Part shown: positions 21,287-32,098 of the stretch, in pieces
How the letters are laid out: each line of letters opens with the position of its first letter
Numbering within the stretch: the first letter of the stretch is position 1
Source of the DNA: Arabidopsis thaliana
Taxonomy: Eukaryota; Streptophyta; Magnoliopsida; Brassicales; Brassicaceae
NCBI RefSeq assembly: GCF_000001735.4
Contig: NC_003076.8
Coordinates: 22,695,835 to 22,759,834 of the forward strand
DNA: 64,000 nt
Direction of reading: 5' to 3'
The notes under the pieces: generated by a model
Databases searched by the model: none
Told to the model about the DNA's origin: nothing
What the model saw: the letters and a program-made list of their open reading frames with translations, nothing else
Program-made: the position numbers and the translations under genes

Positions 21287-21739
21287 ATGGAGAATCCTGG
21301 AGGAAGGAGAAGAAGAGACATAGCCATAACCGATGGAGAAAGAACGACCGGTTCTTCGGTTGTGGCTGCAACCGTAGCAGCTGTTGCAGTGGTAGGACCG
21401 CTTTTTGGTCTGATGAGTTTCAGCTTTGTGGCGACGGTGACTCTGTTTCTGATCGCTTCTCCATTGCTGCTGATATTTGCTCCAGCTTTTATGGTAACGG
21501 TAGCGGTTCTTGTGTCGGCTATGGTTGGTGTTGGGGTAGCTGCAGCCATGTGGATGATGGGAATAGCCGCTTTGGTATGTTGTGGCCGAGAGATTGGTAT
21601 TGAAACCGGACTGGCTGGGAGGATGGTTGAGTCGGTGGTGAGAGAATTAGGTTACGGTCGGAGTCGTTACTTGCGAGACAAATCAGAGGATAGTTATTCA
21701 ACTTCTTCTCCTTCTTCTCGGGATTACTCTTCTTCTTAG
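21287..21739 (+). CDS. Oleosin-like glycine-rich membrane protein
   Basis: Single exon, 150 aa, ATG at 21287. Residues 1-22 are basic and polar. Residues 23-105 are one long hydrophobic stretch (VVAATVAAVAVVG to MWMMGIAALVCC), too long for one helix, as in the hairpin of oleosins. The centre, SPLLLIFAPAFMV, resembles the oleosin proline knot (PX5SPX3P) but has only two of the three prolines. The tail is Ser/Tyr-rich. The likely place is an ER or oil-body monolayer; this is an inference from shape. The paired ABRE-like sites upstream agree with seed or stress expression. I believe this is At5g56100. Confidence 0.8.
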   Translation: MENPGGRRRRDIAITDGERTTGSSVVAATVAAVAVVGPLFGLMSFSFVATVTLFLIASPLLLIFAPAFMVTVAVLVSAMVGVGVAAAMWMMGIAALVCCGREIGIETGLAGRMVESVVRELGYGRSRYLRDKSEDSYSTSSPSSRDYSSS

Positions 21740-23356
21740 TTCAAACTTGGAAAAAGTCTCATGATTCATGGGAATTTCAAGAAGATGGTGAATAAAGAAA
21801 CAAAAAAAAACAGAGACATGGCTATGATAAGAAAACAAAATTAAGTAGATTTTTTCGAGAGTGAAAATTTGTAATATCTATCCAAAGAAAATCTAGTAAT
21901 GCTATATCATTTTTTTCAAGTTGTGTTTTTTCCCAAGTCAAGACAAATAGCAAACAGATGAAAACCAAAAATAATAGAATAAATAAATTGTAAGTTTCTT
22001 TAGGTCAAAACAGATTGTTAAGTTTAATTGATATAATAATTTTCAAAGATAAAATTAATCACAAGTTGTGGGGGATGGATTATCCGAAGTACAATCACCA
22101 TGTCTATCTGAATTGTTTGAATTATCCAAATCCACATTATCCGGATTATTATCCATATTATCGAAAACATAGTTTTCCAATTTTTTTTTTTTTTTTTTGA
22201 TAAAATGTGAATTATATTACCAAAAGGAAAGAGGTTATTTACAAAGCTGGGGGCAAGGAGCTTCTATGGCCAAAAAAAAATAAAAAGCCTTAGATAACTA
22301 TTACAGAGAAACTGAAACTAATTTTCCAATGTTAACAAGATAAATACATATATGTCTGTAAAGTATAATGTATTAATTATCAATTGATTTTGAATTAGAA
22401 GTCTAAGAATTTTATAAGTGTCTCTCATCTAATTTTCAAATTCAAAAGTATACTACTATATCTATTCCATAAATATTACTATATATTTACATTTTGATCG
22501 ATATTCAAGTTTGTAATAATGTGGATTTACCACTACTTGTTTACAACAAAAGATGACACAAGTAGGGTCCTTCGTGATTTAGAACAAAAGGTACAAGTTC
22601 GTACGCGAAAAAGGTACTTCTACAAGATTCTGTGCTTTTCACGAATGCTCTCATAGTCTCACTAATGCACACGAACGCTTTCGCAATATTCTCCGTACTT
22701 GTCGGTACTTCACGAATACATTCCCTTACAAAATGAAAAAAAAGTTGTCATAACTTTTTAAAAAAAATCGTGTCATAACTTCAATATGATCACAAATTAT
22801 ATTAAAAAAGAGTACAATTTCACTTCATAATCCAAAGGCTAGTTTGTTATCCAAGTCGTTCTACCAATCCCCAAAATGTTTAAAAGTTGGAGTTTGCATA
22901 GAGAATATCAGAAGAATTATATAATCTAAGTGTAAATATATGAAGAATATAATTTTATGGGTGAATAATCTGAATGTAAAAGGAGTTGACCAGGCGTTGA
23001 GTGGGTGACCTACCGGCTTAAGGGAATCACACGCTCTGTAGCGTTGAATTCTTTAAAGAGTTTAATCAATTCATGCACATCTGATGCTAATTTTTACTAT
23101 GTTTTCATTTTTGTTAAATCAATTTTATTATATATATACATACATTTCCTTTCTTCTTTTGCAATTTAAAAGCCTTGATTACAAGAAAGTACAAAAATCA
23201 AAAGTTTGGCAGTTTTAATTCTTTGGGTGGGGCAATCTTTGATATATATAAGTTTTTTTCATTTCTTAACCAAATTTTCTTTTTTCTCGTTAGTAAATTA
23301 AGTAAAGAGTAATCAAATCGATCAAGAGATAAAAACTAGAAAGAAAGAAAGAAGAA
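21740..23356. other. Intergenic region with a small retro-insertion
   Basis: Contains the 3' flank of the oleosin-like gene, a patch rich in ATTATCC words (22120-22165), the poly(A)-tailed insertion (22182-22320), a less AT-rich patch with repeated CACGAA words at 22560-22730, and the MYB80 promoter with TATA (GATATATATAAG) at about 23240-23251. Confidence 0.6.
22182..22320 (-). mobile_element. Short non-LTR retro-insertion (5'-truncated LINE 3' end, or SINE-like)
   Basis: On the minus strand the element ends GGTAATATAATTCACATTTT, then ATC and a run of 17-18 A, as plant LINE 3' ends do. It is flanked by TTTTCCAAT at 22173-22181 and 22322-22330; with one mismatch the duplication extends to 11 bp (AGTTTTCCAAT/AATTTTCCAAT). 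A poly(A) tail plus a target-site duplication is the hallmark of target-primed reverse transcription. Only about 140 bp remain, with no coding capacity. Confidence 0.75.
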
Positions 23357-24830
23357 ATGGGTCGGATTCCATGTTGTGAAAAGGAGAATGTGAAGAGAGG
23401 ACAATGGACTCCTGAAGAAGACAACAAATTGGCTTCTTATATTGCTCAACATGGTACTCGTAATTGGCGTCTCATCCCTAAGAATGCTGGTAATTTAAAT
23501 TTTCTCTATATTTTTTTTAATGTTTTATTTAGTCAAGTGATCATTGTAATGTAATATAATGAATCGACAAAATTTGGTCTTTAATAGGGTTGCAAAGATG
23601 TGGGAAGAGTTGTAGGCTGCGATGGACAAACTATCTGCGTCCGGATTTGAAACATGGCCAGTTCTCGGAGGCTGAAGAACATATCATTGTCAAGTTTCAC
23701 TCTGTTCTTGGTAACCGGTATGATCACTACTCACTAGATCTAATTAACTACGGTTTTATGATTTTCTTGAAAAGATTTAATCTAGGTGTATAAATTACAG
23801 ATGGACTCATAAATATCGGGTTTCTTTACTAAGTTTTTGAAATTTTGATGCTGACTTACTGATGAATTGTTTTTATGAGTTTTTTGACAAGTTTCTTGGG
23901 ACACAAGAAACTGAATAAGACATAAGTTTTGTTCTATATACCATAATACCAAATCTAAGTATAGGGTTTTAAACTTTTGGGAACTTTTAATTTTCTATAA
24001 ATTTGTTTTCGACTCATAAATAGAGTTTGATGATGTATTGCTGATGAATAGTCTGGGATTTTTCATGAGAAACAACAGTTAACATCTTTCTTGGGAAACA
24101 TTTAATAATCTTTTGACATATATGGTTCAGGTGGTCGTTGATTGCGGCGCAACTTCCTGGTCGGACAGACAACGATGTGAAAAATTATTGGAACACGAAG
24201 CTGAAGAAGAAGTTGTCAGGAATGGGAATAGATCCGGTGACCCACAAGCCTTTCTCGCATCTAATGGCAGAGATCACCACTACACTTAATCCTCCTCAGG
24301 TTTCTCACCTAGCCGAAGCTGCCCTCGGCTGTTTCAAGGACGAGATGCTTCACTTGCTCACCAAGAAACGTGTTGACCTAAACCAAATCAACTTTTCAAA
24401 CCATAACCCTAACCCAAACAACTTTCACGAGATTGCTGATAATGAAGCTGGTAAGATAAAGATGGATGGTTTGGACCATGGGAATGGGATAATGAAGTTA
24501 TGGGACATGGGTAATGGATTCTCATATGGATCCTCTTCGTCTTCGTTTGGGAATGAAGAAAGAAATGATGGATCAGCGTCTCCTGCCGTTGCAGCTTGGA
24601 GGGGTCACGGAGGAATACGTACCGCGGTAGCTGAAACCGCGGCAGCGGAGGAGGAGGAGAGAAGGAAGCTGAAGGGAGAAGTGGTTGATCAAGAGGAGAT
24701 TGGATCTGAAGGAGGAAGAGGAGATGGAATGACGATGATGAGGAACCATCATCATCATCAACATGTGTTTAATGTGGATAATGTCTTGTGGGATTTACAA
24801 GCTGATGATCTCATCAATCATATGGTTTGA
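23357..24830 (+). CDS. MYB80: R2R3-MYB transcription factor MYB80 (MYB103, MS188)
   Basis: Exons 23357..23489, 23588..23717 and 24131..24830, all GT-AG, give 320 aa. The two introns sit at the usual R2R3-MYB positions. The protein starts [22 protein letters not shown]. The R2 repeat covers about residues 9-61 and R3 about 62-112 ([28 protein letters not shown]), with the regular tryptophans; the first Trp of R3 is replaced by Phe (HGQFSEAEE), normal for plants. The C-terminal part has a His run and ends [13 protein letters not shown]. The known role is nuclear control of tapetum programmed death and pollen wall formation. Assignment rests on the sequence, the length and the position (At5g56110). 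Confidence 0.95.
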
Positions 24831-25648
24831 TTTTTATTTGGTTCTAAGTTTTTTCCTTTTTCTTTAAGATTTCATTGTTTGGATTTTCATTTTCGATCAC
24901 ATTGGTAGTTAAACATTGGGTATGATTAATTAGGTGCTTTCTGTTTTTACAGAGATTAATAAGTTTTGCTTTGTAAAGCATTTTAATAAATGAAGAAATG
25001 TAAATAAAGAGTTTTTATTATTTTCATCTTGAGTATAATAAATAGATAACAGACATACAAAATTACAAACCTTTGATGTTGGCTTCTGCGTTGAAGTCTA
25101 CAAAATCCCAAAAATGTCATTTCCAATAACTTGCGTATGTGTTTTGAAAGTAATTAAAAACAGAATCTTATTTGTTACTTTATTCTATTATTTTAGTAAT
25201 AGAAAAATTCATAAATATATCACTTGTTATAAATTGTGGTGGAACAAAAGCAAACAATGGAATCATATACTTTAGAAAAGAAAAGAAAAAAAATGGAATC
25301 ATAGGGCCTAGTTAAACTATAAAGCACATTGCATATCATTCGGCCCATTAAAGGCCCAAATATTGGCTATATGCGTTTTGGAGGAGAAAATATAGCCGTT
25401 AAAGTGAGAAAAGGTCTCTTACTATGTTATCGCAGCAGTAACAACATAACGTAAAAAGAAAACAATCCGACCGTTGTACATATAGCCGTTAAAGAACAAC
25501 AATTTAAATACCTGAAATTTTGTGAAAGAAAAGGAATTCTTACTAAAAAAACACAACGAACTCAAATCTTCAATCTTCATCTTACTCTCTAATTGCTTTC
25601 CTATTCCGATCTCTGTTTCTTCATAAAGTCTCAATCTTTTTTTTCTCT
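24831..25648. other. Intergenic region with MSA-like promoter repeats
   Basis: The MYB80 3' flank is followed by AT-rich DNA and a GGCCCAT/AAAGGCCCAA pair near 25341-25360. The repeated TATAGCCGTTAAAG elements (25391-25494) belong to the next gene. Confidence 0.6.
25391..25494 (+). promoter_or_regulatory. Repeated MSA-like (MYB3R) elements
   Basis: TATAGCCGTTAAAG occurs exactly at 25391-25404 and 25481-25494, 90 bases apart. Its core CCGTT is the complement of AACGG, the centre of the mitosis-specific activator element; TAGCCGTTAAA fits that consensus at 10 of 11 positions. A third CCGTT (ACCGTTG) lies at 25470-25476. All are within 260 bases of the ATG at 25649. Confidence 0.6.
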
Positions 25649-26359
25649 ATGGCCGGAACTAAAGATTCTCATGTAGTGGAGATTCCAGTAGATGAAGAGC
25701 ATAAAGAGAGACAACAACAACAACAGTTGGTTGCGGTCTCAAATCCGGGAATGGGAATACTCAAAGTGATTCAGCAGCATCCGTTGTCTGAAATCTCAGA
25801 GAGTCCAGGACATTTGTTGCTTTTGAAGTTATGGCAAAGAGAAGAAGATTTGTTCTGTCGTCGTGTTCTTCTTAAAGAATCAAGACTAGAGTCAATCAAA
25901 AGAGAGATCTTTCAGCTTTGTTGTTTCTTCCTAGTCTTCCATGGGTTCTTCTTCACACTTGTCTACTCTTCTTCTTGTTCTGATGATGCTGACGTGGTGA
26001 AAAGTAATGCGGTTTGCAAGAAATGGTGGATACCTTCTGCAGTGTCATTAGCTACTTCATTGGTTCTGGTGTTTCTTGTTCAAGCTAAGCTGTTTGTGTT
26101 CTGGAAAGTTTACAGAGGTGTTAATAGGGAGAGGAATGATAATAGAACGCTTACACGGTGTGTTTTGGAGTTGAGGATGAAAGGGTCGAGCTTTGATTTG
26201 TCGAAAGAGCCGATGAGTGGGAAGAGGATGAAGAGTTCAAGCGTTGAGATCAAGTGGAAACCTGTTACTTGGTTCTCTCAGTATTTGATAACTATTGTTC
26301 TTCTTTGCTCTGCAGGGTTGTTCTTCCCGGTCTCAAAGTTCATCCTCTGCGGATTTTGA
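25649..26359 (+). CDS. Membrane protein of unknown function, three TM segments
   Basis: A single coding exon of 236 aa with ATG at 25649. Residues 1-85 are polar with a short Gln run (22-26) and a charged stretch, ending in a basic segment. Hydrophobic segments lie at about 87-107 (Phe/Cys-rich), 129-151 and 208-230. No enzymatic motif is visible and I do not recognise a named family; I believe it is At5g56120. A GT-AG intron in the 3' untranslated region (26388-26463) starts 28 bases after the stop. The MSA-like promoter elements suggest expression in dividing cells (inference). Confidence 0.8.
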   Translation: MAGTKDSHVVEIPVDEEHKERQQQQQLVAVSNPGMGILKVIQQHPLSEISESPGHLLLLKLWQREEDLFCRRVLLKESRLESIKREIFQLCCFFLVFHGFFFTLVYSSSCSDDADVVKSNAVCKKWWIPSAVSLATSLVLVFLVQAKLFVFWKVYRGVNRERNDNRTLTRCVLELRMKGSSFDLSKEPMSGKRMKSSSVEIKWKPVTWFSQYLITIVLLCSAGLFFPVSKFILCGF

Positions 26360-26920
26360 CAAACTCTTCCTATTCACTGTTTGTTCGGTAAGCAAATCGT
26401 GTGCTCTTCTTGTTCTTTAATCCAAAATTGGACTCTCAGTAATAAATGTGTTTTCTTTCTCAGGACTCTGCATTCTTTCTTCAACCTTCATTGTGGGGAT
26501 GATGCTTTTGGTCCGATCTTACCATTGGCCTCTGTTCTAGCTTTGAGAGAGTAGCTGTCAAATCTCCCAGACTGAAGATTCGCCGGAGGGAATAAGAACA
26601 ACCTGTAACTTTTAGCAGTACTCACACATAGTAGAAAATTGATGTAATTCGGGATTAGAATTCTGATCTTGATCTTATTAATTTCATTCTTCGTTAATAA
26701 TAAACAACATTGCTTGTATAGTAACAAATTTTTGCAATAAATAAAATGCCAGATTCAGAACTGCAAACTTTCAATGTATTTAGTGATACTGTAAGATTAT
26801 TCCAACTTGATATACTGACAATACATATTTAGGTACACTAGGCACATAAACTTTTTCTAACTCAACAAGGAACAATCAAGTGGAGTTGTGTATCATGTTT
26901 CCCGATTCAGTGCTCTGTTC
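26360..26920. other. Gap between convergent genes, with a 3'-UTR intron
   Basis: 26388-26463 is a likely intron (TTCG then GTAAGC to TTTCTCAG) in the 3' untranslated region of the preceding gene; its last exon probably ends around 26740. The rest is the 3' flank of THO3. Confidence 0.6.
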
Positions 26921-29231
26921 CTACGAGCTCTCAAAACCAAATATCCGGAAAACACCTGCAAAGAGATCCAAGTTGTTGTCATTGTTCATTTTCTGCTACC
27001 AATATTAGAGTTTTGAGTTGTTGCTAACAATGAAGTACTAATACGCGGTAGTACCTTCATCAGTATTATACTTGGGATTCTTGTCATCACCTGCATATGC
27101 AAGTAAATTGTATTTGGGATTCCACTCAACACTGTTCATGGCTGCCCGACATGGAATCTGATGCACCGTCCGCCCGGTTTGGACATTAGCCTGTTTGGTA
27201 GTTAGTGGTCAGATACGAGGAACTAATCTCATATTGAGGAAACTACATTGAAATTAGCAGTGTTTAAGTCTGGGCAATCACTTACAATATCAATGAATAA
27301 ATCTTCACTGGCTGAAGCAATATACTCTCCCGAATAGTTGAAGCTTATTGTTCTGACTGGCCACCTGTGAGAAATAGTTATAAATTACTAACATGTAACA
27401 GAAATTAAACCTTTTTCTACTCTATGGAAAATTCATGTTGATACTCACTCAAGTTTGGTAAATGTTCTCAAACAAAGCATGTCTGAGATATCCCAAAGGC
27501 TTACTAAGGAATCCGCACTCCCGACAGCAAAATATCTGTTAAGGTAAAGAGGAAGAATTAGATGCAAAAGCAAAAAGATTATCATTCGTGTCTCAGAGGC
27601 CAGCCCACAAATGTAAATATATATTACCTCCCTTTAGGATCAATTGCAATACAATAACACCCGGCTGTGTGGGCTGTGAGAGTGTCAAGTGGTTTAAGAG
27701 ATGGATATGAAAGAACTTCAACAGTGCCTGAGCAGGACAACATACAAAGTAACTTTCAGTAAGATCATTTTCTCAAGTTCAAAAACAAAGAAATCTTTGG
27801 TAGGGAATCGTGTGCAGGAAAGTACAGAATTTAAAATCCTCACCAAGTCCAGTAGTCAAGAAGAAAAAATCTCCAGGCATGTTCCAAGCAATCTCATTAA
27901 CCTGTTACAAGAAGACAAAAGATAAGAGAACATTCCATACGGCACCAGAAAATTACTTGACGATTATTACATGAACAAGGAACTTAGGTGACATATAACC
28001 GCATGAGCTTGAAACAGGAGATACGGAAGAGCCTTATAAAAAAAAAGCCATTAATAAAGATTAACATGAGTCTGAGCTTACGTTACCTCATAATTGAATT
28101 TGCGCCTGTGTAGAGGTTTAAACTTACGGACATCCAGAATTGTAAGCTCATCATCCTACATTGGCCAGTAAGAGAAAGGACAACGACTATGAAAAGGGAT
28201 CTATCAAGTAATCCATAGACAGTAAGAACAATGAAAGTGTAAAGATATGGGGCTCGAGACAATACCCTATTACCAACAGCTACATGTGTCCCGTCAGGTT
28301 TGTAGGTGATGTTTATATTCTCTCCACTAAGTTCTACCTGCTGTGTGCATTTTCCACCTGTAGAACTCGAAGAAGACATATCTCAGCAATTGATAGTAAA
28401 ACATACAATAGTAGCCACATATCAAAAACCTGATCAAATTCCTCTCTTATGGAATCTGGCTAAATAACTAATTTATAATTCTAAGAAACTTAGATCCGAT
28501 CCTCATCAATCAATAGTCTCCGCGATATGACTCAAAAGCAAAGGCCAAGATTGCGAGAAATATTTGTGAATGACACATAGCTAATCCATTAGAAAATATA
28601 CAGATTTCTAAACCAAGCTCCAGGCATATTTCAGGAGCAAAACTAAACGATTAAAAGAATATAACTTACTGCGAGCATCCCAAAGACGAACGCTTTTATC
28701 ACCAGAGGCAGTAGCAACAAGATCTGAATGTTTGGGATCCCAACATAGCTGATCCACACTATCAGTATGACCCTTTAGCTCAAGGTCCTTAGCCTTGCTC
28801 TGTATCCACACACCACACAAACAACCAAATTACAAAAACTACATAACTCAAAAAGTAACAATGACAAAGATAATAATCGAGTTTTAACTCAATCTACAAT
28901 ACTTCTCCATATGTATTCATCATCATCAAAAACACATAGAAGTTCCCATAGCTCAAAAAGGTAAAGAAATTACATGACCGTGTGGTTCGATATTCCAAAT
29001 GCGAGCCGTTTGATCAACAGAACCCGAAGCAAGCTTTGTTCCATTCGAATTCCAAGCTACTGAATGTACCTTCAATCCAAAAATTCCCCCAGATTCAGCA
29101 AAAAACTAGGGTTTCGCAAGTTTTATTGAGTACAGAAAATTAGACTGGAGATAGAAAAAAAAAACCTTCTTCTTATGACCTTGATATTCTCTGCTATGTA
29201 AGCTCTTGAAAGGAATCGTCGTCTCCTCCAT
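26921..29231 (-). CDS. THO3: THO complex subunit 3 / TEX1 (WD40), frameshifted in this sequence
   Basis: Eleven exons, all GT-AG, from ATG at 29231: 29231..29166, 29069..28974, 28799..28670, 28357..28266, 28155..28087, 27901..27844, 27727..27628, 27536..27449, 27364..27286, 27190..27055, 26955..26921. The protein begins MEETTIPFKSLHSREYQGHK and has WD repeats (SVDQTARIWNIE, SGDKSVRLWDAR, SADSLVSLWDIS, SASEDLFIDIA). The family protein is part of the THO/TREX complex, which couples transcription to mRNA export and is needed for trans-acting siRNA formation. The exons add up to 949 bases, not 948. After WDISD in exon 8 the WD-repeat sequence (MLCLRTFTKL) is readable only if one of the two T at 27480-27481 is removed; as written, a stop follows at the end of the exon. 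Confidence 0.9.
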
Positions 29232-29627
29232 TTTTTAATTCTCAACTCTTCTTCTTCAACCTTCCTTCGCGGCCTACTGAATATCAGAGCTTCGCTTCCT
29301 GAAACGCAGCGTTTAGTCATTCCGGTATAGATAAACCGAATCGAATTTTAGTAAACCGGATGTAAAAAACCTTCTAGATGGTTAAGAGTCTTCAGAGAGA
29401 AACTAACAAGAAGAGCGGTAAAATTGGGTAAAATATGAAACAAAGAAAAAAGGTGAAAAAAAAAACAGCTAAGCAAACAACAAGTAATCATTTCACAGTC
29501 TCTATAAAATGACCTCTTAAATCCACCGACGTTATAGAGAGACAACAACAGCTTTGGTTCTGCCTCCGCCGCTTCTTCTTCTTCTTCTAATCTCCGACAG
29601 ATTTACTCTGATTCTGTTGTCTTCGAG
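29232..29627. other. Bidirectional promoter between THO3 and the KH-domain gene
   Basis: The two ATGs point away from each other and are 396 bases apart. The segment has AAACCG-type words (29330-29360) and a pyrimidine-rich leader (CTTCTTCTTC) just before the KH gene start. No clear TATA box is visible. Confidence 0.6.
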
Positions 29628-32098
29628 ATGATGATGATGTCGTCGCTTGGTGGTGGTGGTGGTGGAGGAGGAGGAAGTGGTGGTGGTATTGGTGGTGGCG
29701 GCGGAGGGAGGTTTATGACGTATTCGTCGTCTCTTTCGGTGCCTCCTTCTGCTCCTCAGTCTCCTAATTACTCCGGTGGTCTCCGATCACAGTCTTCTGT
29801 CTTCGTTGAGCAAGAGAAGTAATCGAATCTTAGTTTTTCATCTTCTTTTATATTTTTGTTTTTTATTGTTTGGTGATCTTTTATAATTAGCTGATGTATC
29901 TGATGAAGTATGTTGATCTTTGCTTTGCTGATTTTGATTTTTAGATCTTAATAGTGTATCTCGAATCTGGATTTTTGTCTTTTTTGTTTTCTTTTGATTA
30001 TATTAGGATCTATGTTTCGGAACTAGCTCAGTCTATTTCAGATTTGTCTCAATCCAGTTCATTTTTTGTAAAGCATAAGTCTTTAGTGTGTGAGGATCAT
30101 TTCATTGGTTGTGTTCGTTTCTGTTATTGTTGATTTCTGTTCTTGGCTGATGAAACTGTTAAAAAAAATACGATTTTTGGAAGATTGACTAGATCCACTT
30201 CACAAAAGAATGGAAATTTGAATCTGGTTGTATCGATTTAGAGTGAATTTGAGTGTATCTGTTTGTAAGTTTGATGTGTCTTTGAGGCTTTTTTACTAAT
30301 TTGGATACTCTGCACAATTTCTGTTTTGGCAGGTATCTTTCAGAGTTACTTGCAGAGCGTCATAAGCTTACTCCATTCCTGCCTGTGCTTCCACATGCAT
30401 TTCGGCTACTAAACCAAGGTGAGCATTACTGTTTTTGTTGTTTATTATTTGTATTTTCATCTCACATAATACTTCATTCTTTGCTTCAGATTCATGAAGC
30501 TATAATACAGTTGATAAACTCTTAAACAGTACTGCTAAGAGAGACCTAATTGTTAGCTATTAGAAGTAGATCACGAAATGACTAATTCTATATTTCTTAT
30601 ACTGACTTCATTCTATTTAACCAGAGTGTATTTAACTAGAGTGAGAGCAAAAATATATTTTAAGCTAACTCAATTAACTATGCTGTCTCTCCATTCATTG
30701 GTGTCTTGGTGACTGATTTGTTGACTAATTCTAACTGGTGCGTCTTACTCTTGCAAATTGACATTTTTGGAACAGAAATTTTGCGTGTAACCACACTGTT
30801 GGAGAATGCTACAGTTTTAAGTCAGAGTGGGCTTGACCACCCTAGCCCTCTGGCTTCTGGAGGGATATTTCAGAATGCAAGAGCTGACATGAATGGATGG
30901 GCCTCCCAGTTTCCATCAGAAGTATGACTACTAACCATTAACATAACTCTCTAATTCATACTACTGCAATAGAAGTTTTATTGACTTAAGTTATAATACT
31001 GACATAACATATTTGACTGCTTTTAGTCCTAGTTTATCATGACAGGTAGGCTAACACTTCATATCCGTAATGTTTGTATGTTCATACCTTAGATCAACAC
31101 TAATTAGATACTCCACTATCCTCACGAGTAGGATTGAAATTAATGCTATAATTTTCTCATATATCTGTGGTCACTGTATGCATATTATTAGGATATAACA
31201 GCTACAGGTTGAAATGCCTTGATACAGTGACCACTCTCATTGAATGAAGTTCCAGGGCAAGAAGTTGCAGTATTCATGTGCTTATGCTTAAAGGTTGATC
31301 TTGCTTCTAATTTTGTTGGTTGATCATTTGCAGAGATCTGTTCCATCATCTCCGGGACCAAATTGGCTTAACTCACCTGGTAGTTCGTCCGGTCTCATCG
31401 CCAAGCGTACAATCAGGGTCGATATTCCAGTCGACAATTATCCGAATGTATGAACTTTCATTTCTACACTGAGATATACTACTTCCTGGTTGGAATGTAA
31501 CTCCTTAATTTTCTATATGGCAGTTCAATTTTGTTGGTCGCCTCCTGGGTCCTAGAGGAAACTCCCTGAAGCGAGTTGAAGCAAGTACTGATTGCCGTGT
31601 TCTTATAAGAGGAAGAGGAAGTATAAAAGATCCAATTAAGGTATTTATTATTAAACTTTACAACTTCATTTGTATCTACATTTCAATGTTTGTACAAGGT
31701 GTTAATATATTTCTTCTTGTAGGAGGAAATGATGAGAGGAAAACCGGGATACGAGCACCTAAATGAACCACTTCATATCTTAGTGGAAGCAGAATTACCG
31801 ATTGAAATAGTCGATGCACGGCTCATGCAAGCTCGGGAAATACTTGACGATCTTCTTACTCCTATGGTTTGTTTTTAGCTCTCCCCCTCCCTTTGATTTT
31901 AAACCAGTTATTGTTACAAAGTTTTCACACTCGGTTTCTGTTTTATAGGAGGAAACCCATGATATGTACAAGAAACAACAGCTGCGCGAGCTAGCATTGC
32001 TCAATGGAACTCTTCGTGAAGAAGGATCTCCAATGTCCGGTTCTGTTTCTCCTTACAATAGCCTTGGTATGAAGAGAGCCAAAACAAGAGAAGGGTAA
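29628..32098 (+). CDS. STAR-type KH-domain RNA-binding protein (quaking/SPIN1-like)
   Basis: Seven exons: 29628..29818, 30333..30418, 30776..30921, 31334..31447, 31524..31640, 31723..31866, 31949..32098, giving 315 aa with GT-AG introns. Residues 5-28 are a poly-glycine tract. Residues about 62-97 ([22 protein letters not shown]) match the dimerising STAR segment. The KH domain follows from about 155 to 265, with the GPRG loop at 188-191 inside [19 protein letters not shown]. The C-terminal [11 protein letters not shown] is also conserved in the family. Such proteins bind mRNA and act in splicing or flowering control in plants; the target of this one is not visible. I believe it is At5g56140. 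Confidence 0.9.

Noticed and set aside
22560-22730. Patch with repeated CACGAA words as a CRISPR-like or tandem array
   Set aside because: The words have irregular spacing and differing flanks. There is no repeat-spacer order, and CRISPR arrays do not occur in plant nuclear DNA.
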